Position numbers and translations under genes: made by a program. From Mucilaginibacter sp. JRF (lineage in GTDB: Bacteria > Bacteroidota > Bacteroidia > Sphingobacteriales > Sphingobacteriaceae): 64,000 nt of DNA. The notes below the pieces were generated by a model. That model made no database searches and was not told the origin of the DNA. It saw only the letters and a program-made list of their open reading frames with translations. Numbering within the stretch: the first letter of the stretch is position 1; each line of letters begins with the position of its first letter. Of the stretch, positions 36,412-44,936 are shown one piece after another. The DNA is taken from positions 1 through 64,000 of the forward strand of contig NZ_JADFBY010000008.1 in assembly GCF_015223065.1 (NCBI RefSeq). The letters run 5' to 3'.

Positions 36412-37400
36412 TCAAAATGTTTTTTATTACGCATTACTTTATCTAAGGTCCACTCTATCTTTACCCGTTTAGGTTCTGACCGTATAGGGCAATTGGGCAT
36501 GCTGCAATAGTGGCAACACTCGGGCAGGCATGGATCAGAGTGAATAAACAGCTCCGTTTTAACACCGGCCTGCTTATTTATTATCTTATCAACCAACGAT
36601 ACTTCCTCGTGCACCTTATTCAGATCGAAATAATTAGGCAGCGTTAAATGGCAATCAATATGCAGTTCGCTGCCATATTTTTGGGCACGCAGGTTATGTA
36701 TATCAATCCATTCATCCTTACGTTGGTCATTCAATACTTTTAGTATATCGGTAACAACATCAAAGTCGGTTTCATCCATCAATCCGGCAATTGAACGGCG
36801 AACGAGTTTATACCCCGAAAACAATATGTATAAGCCCGCCAAAATGGATAAAGCGCTATCGAGCCAAATTATACCCGTAAAATAGATAATAAGTAAGCCG
36901 ATAATTAAAGCTCCACTGGTAACGGTGTCGGTCAGTAAATGCTTACCGTCCGCCTCTAACGTAATTGACCGTAAAGCTTTGCCTCTTTCAATGAGATAAT
37001 AACCTAAACCACCATTTACTAAACCTGTAACGGCTATAATAACACCACCTGTAAGCAGATCGTGCACCGGCTCGGGGTTTAACAAACCATAGGTTGATTT
37101 TACAATGATGATGCCGCCAGCAATTACGATCAGGCCTCCTTCTAAAAAAACAGAAAAGTACTCAACCTTGCCATGGCCGTAAGGATGGTTCTCGTCGCGC
37201 GGTAATGCGGATAGGTAAATACTGAAGAAAGCGAACGAGCTGGCAACCACGTTCACAATGCTTTCGGCAGCATCAGTTAATATAAAATTTGATGAGGTGA
37301 TAAAGTAAGCGCTGAACTTAGCCAACATCAGCACTACGCCCGTTATCAATGAGATGAGGATTATCCTTTTTTGCTCGCCCAAAATAAATTCTGTTAGCAT
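36408..37400 (-). CDS. Cation diffusion facilitator (CDF) family metal exporter with Cys-rich tail
   Basis: 330 aa. Six membrane segments to about residue 200 (DAAESIVNVVASSFAF and LDSALSILAGLYILFSG carry the metal-site Asp/Asn pattern), then the cytoplasmic ferredoxin-like domain (VHEEVSLVDKII). The C-terminus has five Cys between 291 and 304 (Cys291, 295, 296, 299, 304) next to His, an apparent extra metal site. It exports zinc, iron or manganese from the cytosol. It overlaps a Nudix gene by 4 nt. Confidence 0.88.
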   Translation of the reverse strand: MLTEFILGEQKRIILISLITGVVLMLAKFSAYFITSSNFILTDAAESIVNVVASSFAFFSIYLSALPRDENHPYGHGKVEYFSVFLEGGLIVIAGGIIIVKSTYGLLNPEPVHDLLTGGVIIAVTGLVNGGLGYYLIERGKALRSITLEADGKHLLTDTVTSGALIIGLLIIYFTGIIWLDSALSILAGLYILFSGYKLVRRSIAGLMDETDFDVVTDILKVLNDQRKDEWIDIHNLRAQKYGSELHIDCHLTLPNYFDLNKVHEEVSLVDKIINKQAGVKTELFIHSDPCLPECCHYCSMPNCPIRSEPKRVKIEWTLDKVMRNKKHFE

Positions 37401-37401
37401 G

Positions 37402-37409
37402 CAAATTTA
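37402..37409 (-). promoter_or_regulatory. Putative -7 promoter box abutting the CDF start
   Basis: TAAATTTG on the minus strand ends 1 nt before the ATG at 37400. If functional, transcription would begin at or just inside the start codon; chance occurrence is possible. Confidence 0.25.
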
Positions 37410-37446
37410 ATGAATAACAAGCGTAATCAGCAGTAAACTTATTTTC

Positions 37447-37454
37447 TATATTTG
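37447..37454 (+). promoter_or_regulatory. Putative -7 promoter box of the aminotransferase gene
   Basis: TATATTTG (TAnnTTTG) ends 19 nt before the ATG at 37474, the classic distance for a short-leader Bacteroidota promoter. No obvious -33 TTTG. Confidence 0.45.
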
Positions 37455-37473
37455 CCGCGTTAACATAAACAAT

Positions 37474-38667
37474 ATGACTACATTAAGTAACAGGATACAG
37501 AACCTGTCAGAATCAGCAACCATTAAAATGGCCAAACTGGGCCGTGAATTAGCTGCCAAAGGTGTTGATGTGATCAACCTTAGCTTTGGCGAGCCTGACT
37601 TTCATACACCTGAATATATAAAGGATGCCGCCAAGAAGGCGATGGATGATAACTTTACTTATTATACGCCGGTATCAGGTTACCCTGACCTGCGTAAAGC
37701 TATCGCTGCCAAGTTGAAAAACGAGAACGGCCTGGATTATGACATGAGCCAGATCGTGGTATCAACCGGCGCTAAGCAAGCTATTGCCAACGCGGTACTT
37801 TGTTTGGTTAACCCGGGCGAAGAAGTGATCATCCCTACTCCTTACTGGGTATCATACTCTGAAGTAGTAAAACTTGCCGAAGGTAAAAGTGTATTTATTG
37901 AAGCCACTGCCGAGCAGAACTTTAAAATTACCGCCGAGCAATTAGAGGCTGCCATTACTCCTAACAGTAAGCTTTTCATGTTCTCATCGCCATGTAACCC
38001 TACCGGTAGCGTTTACAGCAAGGATGAACTGGCATCATTAGTAAAAGTATTTGAGAAACATCCACACGTTTACATCCTGTCAGACGAGATATACGAACAC
38101 ATTAACTTTGTTGGTGGCCACGAATCAATCGCGCAGTTTGAGAGCATCAAAGATCGTGTGGTGATCATCAATGGTTTCTCAAAATCATACGCCATGACGG
38201 GCTGGCGCATAGGCTACACCGCATCAAGTAAAGAACTTGCGGCAGCTTGCGATAAAATACAAGGACAGATCACTTCAGGCACTTGCTCTATCACCCAGCG
38301 TGCCGGTACTGCCGCTTACGAGGGTGGTTTAGAAAGCGTACACCAAATGCGCGATGAGTTCCAAAAACGTCGTGATATTGTGTACAACCTGCTGAAAAAT
38401 ATTGACGGCATCAAGGTTAACCTGCCTGAAGGCGCGTTCTACTTCTTCCCTGATGTTACTTCATTTTTTGGCAAAAGCTACAATGGAAAAACCATTAATG
38501 ATGCTGATGAACTGAGCATCTACATTTTAGAAGAAGCTAATGTATCAACCGTAGGTGGCGATTCATTTGGCGATAAGAGGTCTATCCGCATGTCATACGC
38601 CGCGGCTGAAGACAAATTGGTAGAAGCTTTAAGACGCATTAAAGAAGCTCTTGGTAAACTACAATAA
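37474..38667 (+). CDS. Class I/II pyridoxal-phosphate aminotransferase, aspartate aminotransferase type
   Basis: 397 aa, normal length for fold-type I aminotransferase subgroup I-beta. Motifs: NLSFGEPDFHTP, STGAKQAIANA, SSPCNPTGSVYS, LSDEIYEH and NGFSKSYAMTGWRIGY, where Lys is the PLP-binding residue. It transfers the amino group between aspartate (or another amino acid) and 2-oxoglutarate in the cytoplasm. Monocistronic; a strong hairpin terminator follows. Confidence 0.92.
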   Translation: MTTLSNRIQNLSESATIKMAKLGRELAAKGVDVINLSFGEPDFHTPEYIKDAAKKAMDDNFTYYTPVSGYPDLRKAIAAKLKNENGLDYDMSQIVVSTGAKQAIANAVLCLVNPGEEVIIPTPYWVSYSEVVKLAEGKSVFIEATAEQNFKITAEQLEAAITPNSKLFMFSSPCNPTGSVYSKDELASLVKVFEKHPHVYILSDEIYEHINFVGGHESIAQFESIKDRVVIINGFSKSYAMTGWRIGYTASSKELAAACDKIQGQITSGTCSITQRAGTAAYEGGLESVHQMRDEFQKRRDIVYNLLKNIDGIKVNLPEGAFYFFPDVTSFFGKSYNGKTINDADELSIYILEEANVSTVGGDSFGDKRSIRMSYAAAEDKLVEALRRIKEALGKLQ

Positions 38668-38686
38668 GCAAATAAAATAGCTCAAC

Positions 38687-38721
38687 AAAAAAGCTCCGGT
38701 ATTACATATCGGAGCTTTTTT
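38687..38721. terminator. Bidirectional terminator between aminotransferase and rlmB
   Basis: AAAAAAGCTCCG (38687-38698) pairs with CGGAGCTTTTTT (38710-38721); A-run on one side and T-run on the other serve both convergent genes. Confidence 0.9.
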
Positions 38722-38743
38722 GTTATGCTAAATTTGAGAACAT

Positions 38744-39511
38744 TTACAAGTTTACGCCTCTTTGCCTTACTGCCTCATAAATTATTATACCGGCTGATAC
38801 ACTTACGTTAAGTGATTCAATCTCGCCATACATAGGTATTTTAGCCAGGTGATCAGCAATGCGGATGATCTCGTTACGAATACCATCCTCCTCAGATCCC
38901 ATTATGATAGCTGTAGGCGCTGTATAGTCGGGCTTGTATAAATACTCATTGGTTTTTTCGGTACAGCAAACCAGTTGCAGGCCCGATTCTTGGATGAATC
39001 TTACGGTTTGTAATAGATTTTGCTGGCGACAAACCGGTATCTTGTATAATGCCCCGGCCGAAGTTTTAATAGCATCGGGATTGATTTGCGCCGAACCTTT
39101 GGCCGGTACTACTATGGCATGTACGCCCGCGCACTCGGCAGTACGGGCAATAGCGCCCATGTTACGTACATCGGTAATACTATCAAGCACCAGTATCAGC
39201 GGCACCTCTCCTTTCTCAAATATTTCGGGGATGATATCCTCAATTTTTTGATATACTATGGGCGATATAAAAGCCACCGCTCCCTGGTGGTTTTTGGGCG
39301 TTAGGCGGTTAAGTTTCTCTACCGGTACTTGCTGGGCTGTAAGCTGATATTCGCCGAGTAGCGTTTTTAGTTCGCTCATTAAACCGCCGCTAATTCCACG
39401 CTGAATATATAACGATTCTATCTCCTTACCCGAACGGATCGCCTCAATAACGGCACGTATGCCAAACACCATCTGGTTACTTTCTCGAACAGGTTTTGAA
39501 TTGAATGCCAT
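38744..39511 (-). CDS. rlmB: 23S rRNA 2'-O-ribose methyltransferase, RlmB/TrmH (SpoU) family
   Basis: 255 aa. N-terminal RNA-binding substrate domain (about 14-95, VFGIRAVIEAIRSG) and the SpoU knotted methyltransferase domain (about 108-253): motif 1 LDSITDVRNMGAIARTAE, motif 2 PTAIIMGSEEDGI, motif 3 IPMYGEIESLNVSVSAGI. It methylates 23S rRNA (Gm2251 in E. coli). RlmB is chosen over TrmH by domain layout and length, but specificity is inferred. A TATTTTTG box lies 17 nt upstream. Confidence 0.88.
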   Translation of the reverse strand: MAFNSKPVRESNQMVFGIRAVIEAIRSGKEIESLYIQRGISGGLMSELKTLLGEYQLTAQQVPVEKLNRLTPKNHQGAVAFISPIVYQKIEDIIPEIFEKGEVPLILVLDSITDVRNMGAIARTAECAGVHAIVVPAKGSAQINPDAIKTSAGALYKIPVCRQQNLLQTVRFIQESGLQLVCCTEKTNEYLYKPDYTAPTAIIMGSEEDGIRNEIIRIADHLAKIPMYGEIESLNVSVSAGIIIYEAVRQRGVNL

Positions 39512-39528
39512 TGCAAAAATTTAAGGGT

Positions 39529-39536
39529 CAAAAATA
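39529..39536 (-). promoter_or_regulatory. Putative -7 promoter box of rlmB
   Basis: TATTTTTG on the minus strand (TAnnTTTG) ends 17 nt before the start codon at 39511. The rest of the 272-bp gap (39512-39783) is AT-rich and holds nothing else I recognise. Confidence 0.35.
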
Positions 39537-39769
39537 GCTATATTAATTTGATTATGCACTTATTGAACCGATGTGGCGTTTGAGTACAGCCTCAGCAAGT
39601 TAACAATGCCAAATAGTTATCAACACATCTGATTTACAACAACATAAATAAGTAACTAACACGTTATTAACATATGATGTTGATTATAATTACTTGCTAA
39701 ACCATTTTTTTTCAACGTATTGTTTTGCAATTTTCAGCATAATGTTAGCTAATCCGATATTTATTTGTA

Positions 39770-39777
39770 TATTTTTG
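39770..39777 (+). promoter_or_regulatory. Putative -7 promoter box of dnaB
   Basis: TATTTTTG (TAnnTTTG) ends 6 nt before the dnaB ATG at 39784, so the mRNA would have a leader of a few nucleotides at most. Confidence 0.4.
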
Positions 39778-39783
39778 TAGGCT

Positions 39784-41346
39784 ATGATCCCCGATAACGA
39801 AAATCAGTATAATAAGCCGAACACTAACGAACGCCGAAACCGATTCACTGCCGGAAACAACTTTAGCGGCCTTGGTAAATTGCCTCCGCAAGCACTTGAT
39901 CTTGAGGAAGCTGTACTGGGTGCGCTTATGCTCGAAAAGGATGCGCTATCATCAGTAATTGATATCCTGAAACCGGATGTTTTTTACAAGGACAGTCACC
40001 AAAAAATATTCCAGGCTATACGTATCCTGTTCGAAAAAACATCTCCTGTAGATATACTAACCGTTACCGCGCACCTGCGTGCACAGGGCGAACTGGAGAT
40101 GATTGGCGGTGCTTATTACATTACTGAGCTTACTAATCGTGTGGCATCGGCGGCCAATATCGAGTATCACGCCCGTATTATTATCCAAAAATTCATTCAG
40201 CGTGAGCTGATCCGTATATCAACCGATGTGATCAACAGCGCTTATGAAGATACTACCGACGTACTGGATCTGTTAGATAAGGCCGAGAAAAACCTTTTCG
40301 ATATAGCCCAAAACAACCTTCGCCGCGACTCGCGCAAAATGGACGACCTGATGCACGAGGCGCTACGTGATATCGAAGCCTTGAAAGATAAAACCGATGG
40401 CCTTACCGGTGTAGCATCAGGCTTTACAGATCTTGACCGCATGACCTCGGGCTGGCAAAAATCCGACCTGGTTATCATCGCTGCTCGTCCGGCGATGGGT
40501 AAAACGGCCTTCGTACTAAGTTGCGCGCGTAATGCCGCTGTAGATTTTGATAAACCAGTAGCTGTGTTTTCGTTAGAGATGTCGTCGGTTCAGTTGGTTA
40601 ATCGTTTGATATCCGGCGAGGCGCAAATTGAACAGGAAAAGATACGTAAAGGTAACCTTGAACCCTGGGAATGGGAGCAGATACACAGTAAGGTACGCAA
40701 GCTTGAGCAAGCAACCCTGATAATTGATGACACCCCTGCCCTGAATATATTTGAATTCCGTGCTAAGTGCCGTCGTTTAAAGGCTCAGCACGATATCCAG
40801 CTGATAATCATTGACTACTTGCAGCTGATGCACGGTAAAAATGATGGCAAGGGTGGTAACCGTGAGCAGGAGATCGGTAGTATATCGCGTGCGCTAAAAT
40901 CGGTAGCTAAGGAATTGAACGTGCCGGTTATCGCACTGTCGCAGTTAAGCCGCGCGGTTGAGAGCAGGCCGGGTGGATCAAAAAGACCAATGCTATCCGA
41001 TTTGCGTGAATCCGGCTCTATTGAGCAGGATGCGGATATGGTATTATTCCTTTACCGCCCTGAATATTACGGCCTTGATGTGGATGAGGACAACAACCCA
41101 ACTCAAGGTGTAGGCGAGGTTATTATAGCCAAGCACCGTAACGGTGAAACCGGCCGTGTACGCCTTAAATTTGTTGGTAAATACGTTAAGTTCGATAACC
41201 TTGAGGATGATAACAGCTTTGGCGCAGGCGCTAATAACGCATTTGCCGGCTTAGCCCCATCGCAAGGTTTTGATAACCCGAATGCCAGCAATTTCATCAT
41301 CCGCCCTTCACGTATGGATGATATGGATGATGAGGCTCCATTTTAA
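39784..41346 (+). CDS. dnaB: Replicative DNA helicase DnaB
   Basis: 520 aa. N-terminal helical domain (about 30-135, PQALDLEEAVLGALMLE), linker, and RecA-like ATPase domain (about 195-465) with Walker A ARPAMGKTAF, Walker B LIIIDYLQLM and the arginine-finger region SDLRESGSIEQDADMVLF. The C-terminal 40 residues are a variable Asn/Asp-rich tail. It unwinds DNA at the replication fork. Monocistronic, with its own promoter and terminator. Confidence 0.97.
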   Translation: MIPDNENQYNKPNTNERRNRFTAGNNFSGLGKLPPQALDLEEAVLGALMLEKDALSSVIDILKPDVFYKDSHQKIFQAIRILFEKTSPVDILTVTAHLRAQGELEMIGGAYYITELTNRVASAANIEYHARIIIQKFIQRELIRISTDVINSAYEDTTDVLDLLDKAEKNLFDIAQNNLRRDSRKMDDLMHEALRDIEALKDKTDGLTGVASGFTDLDRMTSGWQKSDLVIIAARPAMGKTAFVLSCARNAAVDFDKPVAVFSLEMSSVQLVNRLISGEAQIEQEKIRKGNLEPWEWEQIHSKVRKLEQATLIIDDTPALNIFEFRAKCRRLKAQHDIQLIIIDYLQLMHGKNDGKGGNREQEIGSISRALKSVAKELNVPVIALSQLSRAVESRPGGSKRPMLSDLRESGSIEQDADMVLFLYRPEYYGLDVDEDNNPTQGVGEVIIAKHRNGETGRVRLKFVGKYVKFDNLEDDNSFGAGANNAFAGLAPSQGFDNPNASNFIIRPSRMDDMDDEAPF

Positions 41347-41367
41347 GCTAAAAGTATTATCAGATAT

Positions 41368-41395
41368 GAAAAGCGATAGGCAACTGTCGCTTTTC
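41368..41395. terminator. Bidirectional hairpin after dnaB
   Basis: GAAAAGCGA (41368-41376) pairs with TCGCTTTTC (41387-41395) around a 10-nt loop; flanked by T-rich sequence on the plus side. It lies between the convergent dnaB and DUF4130 gene ends. Confidence 0.75.
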
Positions 41396-41400
41396 TTGTT

Positions 41401-42162
41401 TTATATCTTCTCTGTTAAATGTTTCCAATAACGTTTTGGGATGTGCCTGATGTGAAGCTTAGTATTTTTGCGGGAGGCGATATTCACACTTTTAAAGTAA
41501 TTCTTCCATAGGTGCTGATACGCGTCTTCATCATCGGTAAATGAGCTGATCACATTTGCCGCCCCCTGCCCTTCGCTAAAATCCATCTCCATAAATTCAA
41601 CCTGGTGCAGATCGTAATAAATACCATACTTTCTTTTCAGATCGTAGATCATCCAGCGTTGATCGGCATAGCGGTTCTTAAAATGACGGATCAGCATGGG
41701 CAACACATTAAAATCAGGCTCGATCACCGAATAAAATAAACCATCCTGCAATTTTTGGAAGCGTATAAAGGCTTCCATCCGATGCTTTTCGCGGCGCATC
41801 ATTTTTACTATCTCTGATACGCGCATTACGTAACGATTCCCGTAATCTTCCTCAATATTTTGCTGCGCATCAAACACATAGCGTATATAACCTAACGCCG
41901 CCGAATCAGCATCATCAATACCCGATAAATGCGCCACATATAAACGCTGCATACCACTTGGAGATAGTTTTTTTTGCAAGCCCTTTAATACACGGCCATA
42001 GCGAGATTCATCGGTAACAATTTGCATTACGTTATCAAATAACGCGATGCTGCGCCACTCACCTTTTACCAGCTTTACATACTCTAACCGATGTTCGTAT
42101 ACCTCGAACACCGCGGTTAGCAAACCTTCAAACGAGCCATCATATACAAGCGTGGTTGTCAT
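41401..42162 (-). CDS. TIGR03915-family (DUF4130) protein, partner of a DNA-repair radical SAM protein
   Basis: 253 aa. The whole length matches the DUF4130/TIGR03915 family: start TTLVYDGSFEGLLTAVFEVY, middle RREKHRMEAFIRFQ and end RHIPKRYWKHLTEK. The family is known as a companion of radical SAM TIGR03916 proteins and is often linked or fused to the uracil-DNA-binding protein UdgX, hence a suspected role in DNA repair or modification. It starts 2 nt after the radical SAM gene. UdgX itself is not in this window. Confidence 0.88.
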   Translation of the reverse strand: MTTTLVYDGSFEGLLTAVFEVYEHRLEYVKLVKGEWRSIALFDNVMQIVTDESRYGRVLKGLQKKLSPSGMQRLYVAHLSGIDDADSAALGYIRYVFDAQQNIEEDYGNRYVMRVSEIVKMMRREKHRMEAFIRFQKLQDGLFYSVIEPDFNVLPMLIRHFKNRYADQRWMIYDLKRKYGIYYDLHQVEFMEMDFSEGQGAANVISSFTDDEDAYQHLWKNYFKSVNIASRKNTKLHIRHIPKRYWKHLTEKI

Positions 42163-42164
42163 AA

Positions 42165-43424
42165 TTAAAAAAGGCTTAGCTGGTCGGGTTTATTTTTGAG
42201 GTATTTGCTTTGCGATTCGGCCAATATGAATTGCTTAATGCGTGTGCCGGTCAAATCACGACGCTCGTATGCATTACTGTTGCAGGTAATAAAATATCGG
42301 GCACGGTTTACCGCCACGCCCAGCTTTTTAATATGCTCCCAATTAAGGCGGTTGAATTTGCGGGCACTCACAATTTTTTGTGCCGATAATAAACCAATGC
42401 CCGGCACACGGAGTATAACTTGCAGATCGGCCTTATTAATATCCACCGGGAATATCTGCATATTACGTAATGCCCAGCTTAACTTAGGATCAATATCCAG
42501 ATCGAGATGCGGCTGATCATTATTCACGATCTCATTAACTCGAAAGCCATAAAATCGCATTAGCCAATCGGCCTGGTACAAACGGTTTTCGCGTACCATG
42601 GGCACGGCGGTATTTAAGGCCGGTAAACGGTTATCAGCCAGTACCGGTACATAACCCGAATAGTACACCCGTTTTAGTTTAAAGTTTTTGTAGAAATGAT
42701 TGGCCGAGTGGAGTATCGCCCTGTCATCCTCTATTGCGGTAGCACCAACAATTACCTGAGTGCTTTGTCCGGCGGGTGCAAACATGGGCGCTTTTTTAAA
42801 AAGCTTTTTCTCCTCGGCACGCTGAATAATCTCGTTGCGGAGAAAATCCATCGGTTGTATCATATCTTTCCTGTCCTTATCGGGCGCCAAAAGTTTCAAG
42901 CCTTCTTCGGTAGGCATTTCCAGATTTACGCTGAGCCTGTCGGCGTACAAACCAGCCTCCCGCATTAATTCATCACTTGCACCGGGGATAGATTTGAGAT
43001 GTATATAGCCATTGAATTTATGCTCGGTACGTAATTTCTTAGCCACCTGTACCAAACGCTCCATCGTAGTATCAGCATCCTTAAAAATGCCGGAGCTGAG
43101 AAACAGGCCTTCTATATAATTACGACGATAAAAATTAATGGTCAGATCAACCACTTCCTGCACCGTAAATGCGGCACGCTTAATATCATTGCTTTTGCGC
43201 GATACACAATAAGCACAATCAAAAATACAATGATTGGTAAGCAGTATCTTCAATAACGATACACAACGGCCATCCTCGGTATATGAGTGACAAATGCCAT
43301 TACTGGCATTACCCAAGCCTTTATTCTCATTCTTTCGCTTACTGCCGCTCGATGCGCACGACACATCATACTTGGCTGCATCAGCCAGTATATTAAGCTT
43401 TTCTGTTATCCGCTCTAAATTCAT
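42165..43424 (-). CDS. Putative DNA modification/repair radical SAM protein (TIGR03916)
   Basis: 419 aa. The radical SAM [4Fe-4S] motif is Cys66-x3-Cys70-x2-Cys73 (CIFDCAYC). Additional Cys at 23, 45 and 54 precede it and appear to be a family feature, possibly a second cluster. The C-terminal part has a helix-hairpin-helix DNA-binding motif (about 332-356, LRVPGIGLLSAQKIV). These traits define the TIGR03916 family. It is likely an iron-sulfur enzyme acting on DNA; the reaction is unknown. It is followed by its DUF4130 partner with only 2 nt between. Confidence 0.9.
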   Translation of the reverse strand: MNLERITEKLNILADAAKYDVSCASSGSKRKNENKGLGNASNGICHSYTEDGRCVSLLKILLTNHCIFDCAYCVSRKSNDIKRAAFTVQEVVDLTINFYRRNYIEGLFLSSGIFKDADTTMERLVQVAKKLRTEHKFNGYIHLKSIPGASDELMREAGLYADRLSVNLEMPTEEGLKLLAPDKDRKDMIQPMDFLRNEIIQRAEEKKLFKKAPMFAPAGQSTQVIVGATAIEDDRAILHSANHFYKNFKLKRVYYSGYVPVLADNRLPALNTAVPMVRENRLYQADWLMRFYGFRVNEIVNNDQPHLDLDIDPKLSWALRNMQIFPVDINKADLQVILRVPGIGLLSAQKIVSARKFNRLNWEHIKKLGVAVNRARYFITCNSNAYERRDLTGTRIKQFILAESQSKYLKNKPDQLSLF

Positions 43425-43431
43425 CCCAAAA

Positions 43432-43439
43432 CAAAATTA
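43432..43439 (-). promoter_or_regulatory. Putative -7 promoter box of the radical SAM/DUF4130 operon
   Basis: TAATTTTG on the minus strand (TAnnTTTG) ends 7 nt before the ATG at 43424. It partly overlaps the palindromic cluster at 43437-43462, so a regulator bound there would probably affect transcription. Confidence 0.45.
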
Positions 43440-43462
43440 CTAATATTTTTAGTAAATACTAA
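43437..43462. promoter_or_regulatory. Palindromic TTAGTA/TACTAA cluster, possible operator
   Basis: TTACTAA (43437-43443), TTAGTAA (43449-43455) and TACTAA (43457-43462) form two overlapping inverted repeats, including the near-perfect TTAGTA-AA-TACTAA at 43449-43462. It lies over the promoter of the radical SAM gene. Confidence 0.5.
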
Positions 43463-43493
43463 TTTTATTAAGAGATAACAGGAATAATGTAGG

Positions 43494-44924
43494 TTATTGC
43501 TTTTTAGATGTAACTAAAATAAAATCGGCTAATTTATCAATATCCGCAGCGCTAACCGCCCCGCCCCATGCAGGCATTCCCTTTTCAGTAATGCCATTGG
43601 TAATGTTATTTACAATAGATTTTTTATCGCTGCCGTGGGCAAAGTTGCCGCCCAATAAAGCCTTGGTTTTTTCTGTGCCCTGCAATTTATCACCATGGCA
43701 GGCGGCGCATAGTTGCTGAAATAATTGCGGCGTGGTAGGCCTGGCATTTGCCAACACCGTATTACCCGCTATCGGCTGTGCCGGAAAGTTATGTTGTTTG
43801 CCTATTGAACTGATGCGGATGATCATATCAAAAGGCGATGAACTTCGGCTCTCCGGTTCATCGATCATAGAGGTTGATAGATACAAACTACCATCGGGCC
43901 CGGTAACCAACGAGCGTATACGCCCGAATTGTTTTTTAAACAACATCCCCTGACTTACCACTTTGGTACCTTTTAATTTGATATGCAATATACCCTCGCC
44001 ACGCAGGCAAGCCACCAGCAAATCGCCTTTTAATTCGGAGAAAGCATTACCGTTATAAAACATAGCCTCGCCGGGGCCGATGGAGGGCGTATATTCAAGC
44101 AAGGGTGTATTCATACCCGCTCGTGTATCGCGATGGTGAATAATCGGCCAGCCATAGTTTTCGCCTTTATGGATGATGTTAACCTCGTCGCCACCGGTAG
44201 GGCCGTGCTCGGTATCGAACAAAATATTAGTGCCGGGCTGAAATACCAATCCCTGCGGATTTCTATGCCCGTAACTCCATATCTGTTTGCGGGCTGTATC
44301 ATTCTTCGCAAACGGATTATCGGCAGGTATAGAGCCATCATCACTAACCCGAAGTATCTTTCCATTCAATGCTTTCAGATCCTGCGCTTGGGCAGGTTTA
44401 TCGGCATCACCAGCGGTAATATATAATTTACGATCAGGGCCAAATACCAAGCGGCAACCCGTGTGGTTTTGATTAGCCGGGATGCCTTCAATTACAGTAA
44501 GCGGCTTTTGAAGCTTACCGCCCTTAAAAACATAGCGCAGTACCTTCAATTTCATATCGCCCTGCTCGGTATAATTACTGGCGACATATACGTAATTGTT
44601 CTTTTTAAAATCGGGGTGCAGAGCCAGGCCTAACAAACCCATTTTACGGTCGGCGGCTACATCTTCAACAGTAAAAACAGGTTCGGGCAAAAGCTTACCG
44701 CCACGGTATAAACGCACGCGACCGGCACGTTCGGTAAACAACATGGCACCATCAGGCAAAAAGGTGATTTGCCAGGGCACTATCAAGCCGGTTGCTAAGG
44801 TATCTATCTTAAAACCCGGTTCCTTAACCAACTGCTTGACGCTATCTTTATCCTGATAGATAAAACTACTTGCCACCAGCAACCCCACTACTGCCGAAGC
44901 AGCCATAAATATTTTGATCTTCAT
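43494..44924 (-). CDS. PQQ-dependent sugar (aldose) dehydrogenase with C-terminal cytochrome c domain
   Basis: 476 aa from the ATG at 44924; an in-frame TTG 12 nt upstream would add four residues. Signal peptide/anchor in the first about 25 residues. Residues about 35-375 are a six-bladed propeller of the glucose/sorbosone dehydrogenase family (NHTGCRLVFGPDRKLYITAGD, YGHRNPQGL, DTEHGPTGGDE, NYGWP). The last about 75 residues hold a cytochrome c domain with CAACH (Cys406-His410) and KGMPAWGG carrying the axial Met. It oxidises aldoses in the periplasm and passes electrons to the respiratory chain. It follows a ricin-like lectin gene. Confidence 0.9.
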   Translation of the reverse strand: MKIKIFMAASAVVGLLVASSFIYQDKDSVKQLVKEPGFKIDTLATGLIVPWQITFLPDGAMLFTERAGRVRLYRGGKLLPEPVFTVEDVAADRKMGLLGLALHPDFKKNNYVYVASNYTEQGDMKLKVLRYVFKGGKLQKPLTVIEGIPANQNHTGCRLVFGPDRKLYITAGDADKPAQAQDLKALNGKILRVSDDGSIPADNPFAKNDTARKQIWSYGHRNPQGLVFQPGTNILFDTEHGPTGGDEVNIIHKGENYGWPIIHHRDTRAGMNTPLLEYTPSIGPGEAMFYNGNAFSELKGDLLVACLRGEGILHIKLKGTKVVSQGMLFKKQFGRIRSLVTGPDGSLYLSTSMIDEPESRSSSPFDMIIRISSIGKQHNFPAQPIAGNTVLANARPTTPQLFQQLCAACHGDKLQGTEKTKALLGGNFAHGSDKKSIVNNITNGITEKGMPAWGGAVSAADIDKLADFILVTSKKQ

Positions 44925-44936
44925 GCTCACAAACAA

